Source: Acanthaster planci
Taxonomy: Eukaryota; Echinodermata; Asteroidea; Valvatida; Acanthasteridae
Length of the DNA stretch: 21,694 bases
Reading direction: 5' to 3'
Assembly: GCF_001949145.1 (NCBI RefSeq)
Contig: NW_019091417.1
Coordinates: 920,321-942,014 of the forward strand
The notes below the pieces were generated by a model. It was not told where the DNA came from and did no database searches. It was given only the letters and a program-made list of their open reading frames with translations. Below are positions 8,761-20,500 of the stretch, piece after piece (within the stretch, counting starts at the first letter, position 1; each line of letters begins with the position of its first letter). The position numbers were made by a program, and so were the translations under genes.

Positions 8761-10270
8761 GATTTCTAAGGTTTCTAAAACAGCTTTCCTTGACGAAGTC
8801 AAACGATTTCTTGCCTTAATTTCATGCCTGGCTGAGAGGCATTTAATCAACTACAAATACATCTGAAAGCATGGTAACATATCGATTGCAGTATCCCTCG
8901 GGCCAAACGGAAAATACACCGGTCGTGACTCGTTAGGCAGTCGGGACAAACGTGTACACCCTACATAAGTATCATGAAGTGCTCGTTCTGTATTACGGCC
9001 GCTGTGTGTAGGATTTTTAAGACGTTTAGAGTGTTGTCACGAGCTTATTAAAGCTGTGAGAATGCACATGTATACACCAGAATACGCTTAAAAATACAGT
9101 CAGCATTACTTTTCCCCCATGGGGAAATTGACATTTTCAAGTATACTTTACACGTACATGTGTCGCTAAGAAAAAACATGTTTTAAGAACCATCAACAGG
9201 AGCCAGTGAACCACAATTACCCGATGATATAGCAGATCGGGGAGGCGAAGGCTGGTTTTCACATTAGCGTAAACTATCATCTACTATATCTTGTTTGTCG
9301 GTTTGTGGACATCACATGCAGCACAGCATGTGAAGGGCACAGTTATTCCATCTCATTACCCGTCGTCAACATGGTTGTAAATTAACAACTGTCAAAAAGG
9401 TCTGATCGGTATCTGCATTTCATCCCCTTAATTAGAAGTCTGAAAATGACAGTAACTGTTAACATCAACACAGAAACAGCACTCCAATAGCCAAGACAAG
9501 TCTAGACTATTCTGAATAGGTCCTAATAAGTATAGACTAATTTTTTTTTAACAATCGGAGTGTACCAATAAATGCAAATCAAGCCTGCTGCATAGTCCTT
9601 TGTACATGTACCTACATTTCCTGGCAGGCAAACAGTTTATTTTCATTGATACCACCACTTCAGAAAGACTACGACATGCAGGCTTATTCTGAAATGGAAT
9701 TATACCCGTAGCAACTAAAGAACTATATCAGTAGCAACGAAAGCATAGGCCTGCATTTCGGCTCATAGCGAACACTGCTTAATGAATGGATTCAAACGTC
9801 ACTATTCCGCTTGGAATTCTTGGATCAAATTTGATGAATGTAAATTCTGGTTTGGTGTTTCATTATCGATTTTTAGGTTACATTTCGCAGAATCTGTGGG
9901 GATGTGTTATATAACAAATATTGAATGCTTTACATCGCGGTACTATACCACTCAAAGCAGTCAATATTTGTATATTGTTTTAACTACCCCACTGGCGGAT
10001 CTATGGGTGAAGTTACCAAAAAGCGACAAATTAAAGGAGAACCAACATCAGATGCCAATGTCTCCCCCCTAATCACACCTCGATAGCAGGTCCCCTCTGC
10101 AGCCAGCTGCGTACAAGTACGCTTGGATCCACCCTGCTGTCTTTTGTGGAACACATGTACACGTACAGTCCGAGTTCTCATATTTCCGAAAAGCTAAGGA
10201 CAACATGACGAAACTACTCTATAAAGAATTTAAACATGTACACGCATATGCAGTACGTATTTTGAGTAAC
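8761..10270. other. Intergenic DNA, nothing recognised
   Basis: No recognisable exon. Small structures are present: CACATGC/GCATGTG arms at 9313-9332 and a T10 run at 9540-9549. A 96-codon + strand frame (9782-10072) and its antisense overlap carry no motif I know. ACATGT palindromes become frequent from about 9000 rightward. Confidence 0.4.
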
Positions 10271-10271
10271 G

Positions 10272-11390
10272 TTTATTTCATGGACCATTTATAACTTATG
10301 CAATCAACCAATGCTGGTGTTCAATCATTCAGCATGAGTACATGTATGTCAAATTCGACTCAAAAGTCTAAGACACATAGGGAACAGGGAGTACATCTTA
10401 TCCCCTTGATGCCAAATGACGTGTAAACCCACACAATTTCCCTTCTTTGTTCCACGAAGGACGTGTACACTCATTTAAGACTTCTTTCATTTTTGCGGTT
10501 GACGAATTAATGCATCGTGCTTGGTTGCGTCATAATTTTAAATTGCAATTTCGAAGACTTTGCAGGAAAAAAGTTGCCTTCCGAAGCTTTCTCAGGTAAG
10601 AAAATCTGACGTTAACCAGCTATAGACATAGCTACTTATCGCAAGATAAACTATTCATCTTCTCAGAAAAGATTTGGATTACACCGTCAGGTGGATCACT
10701 GAATTTAAAAAACTTAACGAATTAAAAACAACAAAGCATGTAAAACTAAAGCACAGTGAGGAATTAAGATTCCTTAGCAATCATAAAGTAGAGGCAAATA
10801 TGCCCGTCCTGCTCTGAACGGTTGTTACAAGAAATTACCTTAAACAGCAAGCACCTGTTCCTAATCACACTTCCATGATGAAACAGGTGAATATGAGAGG
10901 TAAACAACATACACAAGTACATGTACTTCTAACCTTTCTTCAGTGGTTTGAAAATGTGGCACATGTATTTGCTCATGGTTTGTAAATAGGTCCAGATAAC
11001 CCAAGCTCAAACAGACCAAGGAAGGATTGTTGACACAAAACTCATATGCTCGCCCCTCCAAAAGGAAATTAAATTCTTCTGACAACTCATCAATCAAATT
11101 ACATGTGACACAAACATCATTCAGCAGGTGTCTTCACTTGTGTTTCTCTAATCCAGATATGTCAAGATTCTTCAAAGCTCTTTCTGCAGGTGTTGGGCGT
11201 TCCAGTTTTTTCTTGCGAATCTGATATCAAAACACTGCAAATCAAATGACAATTAAATTTGTCCTCCTTTTAGCGGGTATGATGTTTCTTTGAGTCTGCA
11301 TTGGATGGATGCCACAATGAAGTGTCTGTTGCACATGTACATGAAGAAGGCCTGGGATAGAGCGGCATGTGTGGATCAGTCTACATTCAT
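10272..11390 (-). other. TIMM23: Probable TIMM23 3' UTR and downstream flank
   Basis: The region follows the TIMM23 stop codon in the direction of transcription. The first AATAAA on the minus strand that I can see is the complement of TTTATT at about 10272, 1.1 kb after the stop; a closer non-canonical signal may be used instead. An unassigned 28-codon frame (complement of 11147-11230, reading LERPTPAERALKNLDISGLE) ends in TGA. It may be a short terminal exon or chance. Confidence 0.35.
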
Positions 11391-11503
11391 TCACAAACTT
11401 TGCACACTCCATGTTTTCAGTTTGTCTTTGTTCTGCCATAAACACCAAGCTGATGCCAAACCCAGTCCAATCACTCCACCCTTGGCCATTTTCTTTATTC
11501 CAG
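11391..11503 (-). CDS. TIMM23: TIMM23 terminal coding exon, TM4 and stop
   Basis: 113 nt after the acceptor TTTTTTTTCTTCCAAAG. It encodes GIKKMAKGGVIGLGLASAW, then CLWQNKDKLKTWSVQSL and TGA at 11393-11391. It corresponds to human GGLRGIARGGLTGL... ending in ...SLLQQSL. Antisense and out-of-frame open readings over the same DNA are shadows. Confidence 0.93.
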
Positions 11504-14500
11504 CTTTGGAAGAAAAAAAACAAGAGACAAGAAATACCGATAAAAGAGCTGACAGTGGATAGGTCAGTATGGATGAATGATTTTATTCTCTCACAGATGA
11601 GAAAGGGAAAAAGTCTTCAACACTTTGAGGTGGGGAATGAGGTTTAAGGGATGGGATAGGTATTTAGGAAGTGAGGCAAAGAAGTTGGAATGGGAGAGGG
11701 GCAAAGTATATCCACTACGAGCCAAACTTGAAGAATAACAGAAGTAGAAAGTTAATATATCCCAAGGTACGGTATAGATTGTACCTGATGATTTGTATAG
11801 AAGTCCTGTTGCTGTTGCAGCCCCTACTGTATTGAGTTCATCCTCTGTTGCCCTTCCCCAAGACAGACCAAGGCCTAATACACTGTACATCAGAGCTGCA
11901 AGAAGAAACATTTCATGATATTTTAGCATATTTGCTTTCATTAAATGTTATTGTGATCGTGTTCTAACAAGTAATTTGTTACTTACATGTAAAAAATGAT
12001 ATACTCTGTTTATTTCTGCTTGGCAAGATTTACACTTTGACCCTGGGCATCACCAGAGCAGGGTCATTCATGGCTCGGGAACACTCATCAAAAACAGACT
12101 GACCAAAAGAAGAAAGTGGAGAGTGATCAATTCAAGGAAATTTTCAACAGAATTGGCAATGTCCATCCCCTTTTATCTCCTTTTTTTTCTGTTTCTCTTT
12201 TAATCCCACCCCTTTTTCTGCGACGTCCTTTACTGTGACTTTCCTATGACCCTTCCCTGTGGATCATATAGCCATCCACATGTACATGTATATGAACATT
12301 TTAAGGAACGGATTTTGACCAATTTGGAATATGGTAAAATAGGGACATGTATAAAAGTAGCACAAAAAAGTGGTGATATAGTGTACGGTACAGTATTAGA
12401 CTGCACTCACATACATACAGGGCATGTCCATTTACATGCATCTTCAGGCAAACTTGAATTCTCAATGCTGATTGGTCGATCCATGGCAACAAACCGTGTG
12501 ACATATTGTTGCAGGGTCAATGGATGTCAAACCCCTCGTGATGCACTATTCTATGGTAACTCCGCGCACTGCGCTGTTTTCCCACAAAAAGCAAAATGCA
12601 GAGCTGCAACGTTTACCATAAATTTAAAACTGGCACATATGGCCCCACTGATCTCCACTATAACAGAGATCAATGATAGGCCCATACATGTGTAACATCT
12701 TCACTGCGCGTTATGTTTGCTTGAATGTATAAATTCATGATCACACTCGCATTCGTGGAACACTAGAGCCGAGTCAATTCGAATAATTCACTATCTGAAT
12801 ATTTGACCTTCAATTTCACTGAATATCCGAATATTCCATTGGCAGATATTGGCAGATTGTTGATGAACAAATCAAATACAGTACATGTATATACAAAATC
12901 AGTTACAATAACGCACACAATTGTACATTATGATTACTATAATAGCTTCTCAGGTCCAGGAGTATCTCATGCCACGATTTAGCAAGATGTAAGAGATAAG
13001 CAATACTTCTTGCTCTGTTGAAAATTTCTATTCCTTTTAAAACTTTTAATGAGTAATTCACATTTTGAATCATCGTAAGATTTTTGTTGCTTATTATCTG
13101 TATCTGCTTGATACAAGCCTCCATGATGCATTTTTTTCTCATTTGAAACAAAGGAAAAGTCTCCCTTTCTTTTTATGAATTTTACATTTGGATTTTCAAA
13201 TTCACAAAAAAATATTCAAATTTTTGATAATCAATCGAATATTTGGCACAGCCCAGAATAGTATAGTGCATCTGTGTCCCGTTTACCAAATGAACATCGG
13301 CCTCGTGGTATGCGGAACACAAGACACACAACATTATTCCATGTTTCACTCGCACTCGTGTGATAACTACATGTAACAGTGTGTACTTAAAGAAGATCAG
13401 CAAATCAAACACATTCACATCATACTCATACATGTGCTGGACATGTACACAACATTTGGGTGAGAGTGTACATCTACATCTACATGTACGCAAGTGGCCC
13501 TGTGTCAGAAGACAAGCACCATTCAACACTTAACTTGATTTGCATCTTTAGATACCCGTACATATACCAGTATCGGCATATTGATAAAACTGTCATCAGC
13601 ACTGACATGATTGATGACCAACTTGACAAGCAAAGTCAGCAATCTGCTGATGTTTATAACAGGCAAGCAGTATCTCCATTTCATACATTATTGATGAGTA
13701 TATATGACCAGGCTTGAGAGAAGTCCTAAGAATAAATCAGTGAAAAAAGTAAATTGGGAGGCAATGGCCACAGTTTCTAGAAAAGTCTTGGTAAATGTAG
13801 ACATGTACATATCTGTATTATTCACTTAAAGTGGTATGGTGTACCAGCAGACGACTTTTCTTGTTGAATCATTTGTCTAGTACCACCATGGTAATACCAG
13901 CACGTAATCTATCACTTAACCCTAATCCCCTGGGGTGTGCATAAAAATCATACGGAAATTAGAGGATTCAGGACAGCTACGGCTGAGGAATCTTATTTGT
14001 TGCCTCTGCGTGAGAATTACCGCTACTGTATGTGTAGGAGTTGAGGGGGTAGGGGTGTTCAAAATGAAAAAACTTGGGGGAAGAAAAACTTGAAAAATGA
14101 GAAAAGGGAGTAAAAATCATCAATTTCCTTGGAATTACCTTGGACACCCATCCCCTCCATCACTGATGGTTTGCCAGTTTGCTGTTGATGAGTGTCCCTC
14201 CCCCAAACATCCTGGCAACACCAATGATTGTTTATCACTTCTCTGAATCAACTTCTTTTCCCTCAATGAATAAATCGTAAACAAGGCTTTTTAACTTGAA
14301 CATTTGCCTCTCATCAATCTCCCAGTGGAGGAAGAAAATGAACCAATCAACTAGAACAGGAAAAGTACTGTCTAGATCTTATCACAAGAGCTTCTTAAGA
14401 TTAAGGTTAACTCTGGGACATTTACCTGTGATCTCAAGTGTATACATGTATACACATTTTACTAGCAATTATTAAAGCTCTCTGCCCTTTCCAAACTTAT

Positions 14501-17500
14501 ATCTTTCTTACCTCAATCAATCTACATTTATTTTCCAGTCAGTCAAACCACTTTATAATGACCTTATGAAGATACTTGGCCTGTTATTCATGAAGCAAGT
14601 GAACTGCCCAAGAGGTCTTTCTCTTCTGACCATTTGTTCCTTTGGGTAAATCACTTACTGGTATCCTCTGACTAATAAATTCTACCTTGAGGATATGGAA
14701 GTTCATACATGTATGTATACACACACTGAGTGAACTTTATATCAGACTTTTACACATGTATAAATAATAGCTTTTTTCTGTCTTAGAACTGGGAATAATC
14801 ATACATGAACAAGAAATAAATCATAATACTAAAAAAAAGTTCATGCACATACATGTACATGTATGTAGCATCAGTTGCTTGCCACAAAGTAAATATAATT
14901 TTGTGCCCTGGTAAAAAAAATCCAAAATTCATAAGAACTTGAAATGAATTTTCAAGACTAATTAACTCCCCAAATCCTGAATACTATTTCCATGCAAGTT
15001 TTCACATACCCCGGGGATTTCAGGAAAAAGGAATATCTTACCATGATTGAATTGCACACGTGAAGCAAATTTGATACAATCAGATGTAAGCTGCAAATTA
15101 TCAATACATGTTTATGCATAGTTCTAGAAACAAGGACAACCCTAGATACAATAATTTCTAGCCGATTTCTTTTTCAGCGCAGAATATTTTACTGGGCTCA
15201 TACTGATTTGCAAAGAGGGAAAATCTTGCTTATTATGCTCTTTTTCCTCAGCAAAACCTTCAATGTTGCTCTGTGTGGTACCTCTTATGACTGACATCAA
15301 CTCAACCATCTCAAAGAAACCAGACTCAATTCCCCAACATACAACAGAAAGAGCACCAGCTTAAGTTGTAAATCGCATTACTCATTCCATTTCATGGTTT
15401 CACTCCAGGCAGCATGCCTTTATGACCATGATGCATCATGCATGATGAGACATTTAACCTCTTGGGATAATGTTGAGGTACATGTATGAAGTGGGATCGT
15501 GTTTTAGATGTAAAAAACAGAGAGGGTGCCAATGTACATGTGCACACCAAACTAAAACCAAATAAGAAACAGAGAAGGTGTCAACTAAAACCAAATAAGA
15601 AACAGTGAGGGTGTCAAGTAATACCAAATAAAAACAGAGAGGGTGTCATTTTACATTTACATGAACATGTACCAATCTGCAGCAGGTTTAGACACATCTG
15701 ATCAAATGTAATCATACAACACACCCTTCTTGTACTCAGACTAAGGGATTTATTTCTTTTGTATCTTGGGTACTGATTGCAGAGAGGAAATGTAGCAAGA
15801 ATGATACGTTTCTGAAGTGGAAGCTGGAGAACAGAAAAGTAGGTGGGAAACCCACATAATTGAGAAGAAACTTGGAAACACCAACGACATGTAGGTTTCT
15901 ATTTTGACAATCAAAAGTAAGTCAATAGCTGCAGAGACTGAAGAATGTACGTTTATAAAAACTAATGATGCCAACCTGACAGTTTTGTTGTCTAATGAAA
16001 GTTTTCTCTGAGCACCATAAAAAATACATACATGAATGTACCAGTACCCTAATAGCATTTATACCAGCCAGCCATTCTCACAGGAACAGTTAAACCAGTT
16101 GCCCAATTGAAACAATCACTCATTAGTCTCTTTTTGTTTTGCAGCTGAAGAATACTTACACATACACAGAAATCCAAACTCAAGCTTCATTTAACAATAT
16201 CAAGATACCAAATGCATATACATGCTTGTTATGAGCCTCGACTCAAGCTGGGCCAAGAGAGAGTGCAACTCTCTCACCAAAGGAGGCTCCTCTGGTCAGG
16301 ACTGAACTTTGCTAGTCCACGAACGACTAGGAAATGCATGAATTACGGTTGCATTGCTACTAACAAAATGAACACACCCAACCAATGTGTCTCTTTTCAA
16401 CCGATGAGGGGCATTTCTGCTCAAGGCGGATACCAGGTACTTATAATTTTACATACCATCAACACAACCCAATCTACATCTGGAGATTTCATTGCTCAGC
16501 CAAAGTTATACACAATACATATTTTCCTGTGACACAGTTTACATACATGTATGTACACTGAGGAATGGATTCTTTCCTTGTGTTTTCAAAAGACACACTT
16601 TTGTACCAGTTGCTTTAAGTTTAAGCATTAATTGATGTCAAAATCCAAGAGTGGTCCTAAGGGAAAAAAATACATGTAAATGAAGAACACATAGACACAC
16701 AAAAAACCTAAACTTAGCAAGTTAGCATAGCTTTTACTATGGTATCAACATATCAAGTTGTGCAGGTACATGTAAATGTACATGCACCGGTAGTTAGCAA
16801 TGATGATGAGTAACTATGACTCTTTGCCAAAAACTGGTTTTTAATTGCACTGTAAATACAGTATAAAGTTACCATATATTGTTTTATAGTCTACAAAAAT
16901 TGATAATGTTCACTGTGAGCTGCCTAACCACATCAGAATTGACAAATTTTTCTGAAGAAAGTTATGCAGACATCTAGTCACTTTACAATTAATTTTCAAT
17001 GACTTTTCTGTTCCACAAATCCCACAATAATTCTAAGTAGTATGAGTCATGCAAGATGGCCCTCTCTCTAGTGGTGACTATGTGTACATTTAATCTAAAA
17101 GCAATCCAATGTTTTGACAGGACCTATCACCAGTACATCATCAGTACCAGCTGGTAATCATGATATTGGCTATTAGCATGTTGATGACAAACACTTGAGC
17201 TTTACTGGAAGATGTCTACAGACAAGTGCTAGAATCCTCACATTACATGTGTACACAACTCCTATATAATGAGGTGGGTGGCCAGTGGTGCTGGAGAAGT
17301 GAATGCGTGTCCTAGCTGTAAACTAATGGGTTTAGAGAAACTTACATGTGCCGGTATCATACAGGGGACAGCATCAACATAAAAATATGGTAAAGACATA
17401 AACTTCAGAGGCCATTCTTTTTACAAAGGTGAACATGAGCATGTACGTTGAACATGATCATCACCCAGGCAAAGAACATCTTGATACATGTTGAACACGT

Positions 17501-20500
17501 ACACATGTGCACGTGTACTGGTACATGTATGTAACTGTCTGTGTACACTTCATTTCAACTCTACATACATGTGCATACATGTGCATACATGTAGCATACA
17601 TGTGCATACATGTAACAGTATGTTGTTTGAAATAAGATGTACATGTCCGTGGACATGTAGGTTAACCTACTGTATTTCACAAACAGACTTTACTATTTAG
17701 AAACTGCAACTATTTTAAACAAGCTGTTGGGCTTACCGATAACACCAATGCTGTTAGCAGAGGAAGCGCCTTGTTTCGTGACTAAATTCAGCATCCTGAA
17801 TAAAAAACAAAACAAAATCCAACAAAGGAAATTCCACTCTCCATATATTAAATTATCAAATTACATTGTATTTCTATATGTCTAAGTACATGTAACTTTG
17901 TTATGTACATGTAACAGTTTCATCACATTCAAATGGTATATTTATTGTATTTTGGACAAACATTCACATGGTCAAGTAGATTTTTCATAAATGCTTGTCT
18001 GTAGAATTAGTGGTCATATGCCTGTATATGTAACTTTTGAAAAATAATGTCCATATACACATTCACTAAAATAGGCCAAAGAAATAATTTTAATTTGTAC
18101 ACCTAAACAGGTGATGTACTCTAAAATTAAACAACAAATATATTAGGGCCTGGCATAATGAATCTTTATGACAGATGGATAATTCCTGACAAGTTCAAAG
18201 CTTAAGCTAAAGTGAAAAACAATCTGCAGTTACAATTTCCTGTAGATGAGCAGAAGGACAGTAAACAAATTTGACTTCCATCTTTGCAGGCTAAGCAAAA
18301 TTTGACAGGCAACTGATGTGATGGGTAACTACAATATTATTTGCTTTATGGAGAAAACTTTTCTGAGGCCAACGCATTTTAAGAATTTCGGACCTATTGA
18401 AAGTGTTAACAAAAGAATGACCTTTTCGGTTCAAACTTGCTCCCAAAAAGCAATACATATTAACTACATTTGATTTACCAAGTGCCCACACATTGACTAT
18501 ATTGACATTTTACGAAATGCCTAATCCATTTCAAATATTCAAAGATTTACTGATGCAACTTGAATCCTTAGTACAGGTACCTACATGTACTTGTACAGAC
18601 TGACATTTAGACAAAATGCGGTTTTCAATGTTAATGAATTAGATGGCCAAAGAATAATTAACTTCTCTTGGTAAGATGACTGAATATAAATGGAAATGAG
18701 GTTTGTAATCCAGACGATTGTAAAAACACTTGTGACTTGAAGGGAGGAATTTGACAAACACAACACATAAGATTAACAGACAAACTGCTTCTCCTTGTAT
18801 GTTTTAATGCTTAACATGTTTTCCATTTTAACATGTACTGTACATCAACTGGCACTTGTCTCTACAGTATTTTGTGTTTTGTGTTAATGTGCTGGTTGAA
18901 TTCATTTCATTTTCTTTGTTGTTTGCACTACAAATCCCTTGTTATATAATTTGTTTGATCCTGACAATGCAAGATGCCAGTTGTTAATTGTTTAATTAAT
19001 TGGAATGCAAGGTAATGCATTAAGGTAATGAATACAGACAAAAAAATCTTTTTAATTGTTTACATGTACATTAAAATTTTTAGACCTGAATTCAGAGTGC
19101 ATATTATTCATTTGTTAGAGGGCATTATATTATAATTGTTCAAAAGTCGTTTAGACAAGAAAATCAAAATTTGAAAAAGCATGGACAATACAATTTTAAC
19201 ACTCATCAAGGAACTTACTGAGAGACTCGGACCTTCCCGCTCAATTCCTTTGTTTCCCTGGCAGAAATTCTTGTGCCATTCAGAGCGCCATATATCGCAC
19301 CTACATGTACATGTAGCAAGAAATGAAATAATAGTAATGTCCACGTGGTACATGTACCAAAAGACCCTACAATGTATCCAAAAAGCTCTACCCACAATGC
19401 ACATAGGCAGTTATTCACCTAAACCTTCCCAAGTCTGAGGATTTGAGAAATTGAAGATATGTTAAAAAGATGCATTAAGCCAAAGACCTAAGTAGCTTGT
19501 GCTTTTCATACTCAATGATGAGTAGGTCTATATGTACAGTATATTTAGGCCCAGAATACACTTGAAAGTATTTACGAGTGTTCTGCCTCTGGTAAAATTC
19601 ACAATGCTTGAACATTGTGAGTCAGTGACAGGAATGGATTTTGAAGGATAGAGGCATTAGTGACCACCCCTGCTAGGAACACATGCAAGAAATAATGGAG
19701 GATTTTGGAGAACTAAGGTTGCATCAGTTGGAGGATTTTGCAGCACACAGGCTGCACCTTGTAGTAACAATGCCTAGGGAGTTAGGATAAGCAACCAAGC
19801 ATACCGGTGCCATACATGGGTGTTGCACATCATGCATGCATGCTCTTGCAAACATGTACATGTCATGTACACTATCTTGTAAAAGCCAAACTTTAACTCA
19901 GCAGTTCTTCAGCCAGAAACTACATGTACATGAGTGTTGAATTCATCAAAAACATTTACAAATTACATCAAGGGTACATGTACCATGTGTAAGAACAATT
20001 CAATCTCAATGTAGTCAACTCCTCACACTGACAAAGTTGCGGGGATCACACTAATTACATACATACATGTACATGTAATAGTACTGTTCTTTGTTATAAT
20101 CATGTGGTGCAGTGTTATTGCGATGCCAGACGGTGCCAGTCGGGAATCTCCACCACAGTGTTCTACTGTCCGGCACTAAGCTTGAAGAAACAGCCCACCA
20201 ACCGGCACAAAAATCCTTTAAAATCCCAGAAAAAACATTAGTCACCTATGAAAATTTCCTATTTTTTACCTGGAAGAATTTAAAAAATTGAACTCTTAAT
20301 CAATTTGGAAAGAAAAACTCCCTGAAAAAGCCATCTAGAGTCCCCTTAACGGGCCCCTGGATCCCCCAATGACCATGATGACCCCGAGACTCAGTTCGCC
20401 ATTACCGAATTGTCCTATATAAAATATGGCAGGCTAGAACACTGCAACAACTTCAGGTACAGCTGGCAAAAATTTAAAAAACATATCAAAAACTTCTAAA

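Larger units (their letters stand above)
11896..17736 (-). other. TIMM23: TIMM23 5.8-kb intron
   Basis: GT..AG intron between the TM2 exons. It contains many ACATGT palindromes, a 33-bp minisatellite (15554-15652), a 10-bp tandem array (17564-17614), hairpins at 12038-12066, 15427-15440 and 16257-16275, and a 149-codon + strand reading frame at 12246-12695 described separately. No transposon protein is recognised. Confidence 0.85.

Noticed and set aside
10861-11097. 78-codon minus-strand frame downstream of TIMM23
   Set aside because: No ATG at its start, no recognised motif, and a length that is common by chance here.
11242-11562. Several 90-codon open frames on both strands around the TIMM23 terminal exon
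   Set aside because: They are out of frame or antisense to the Tim23 reading that joins in phase with the upstream exons.
13868-14050. Structured small RNA around GATTCAGGACAGCTACGGCTGAGGAATC-like sequence
   Set aside because: Only short imperfect pairing and no match to U RNAs, tRNA boxes or other known small RNAs.
20051-20245. 64-codon minus-strand frame in the TIMM23 intron
   Set aside because: Part of it reads through the ACATGT repeat; no motif and no phase fit with Tim23 exons.
20400-20450. TATA-box-like CTATATAAAATA
   Set aside because: Lies deep in a TIMM23 intron with no initiator, exon or CpG context; common in AT-rich DNA.
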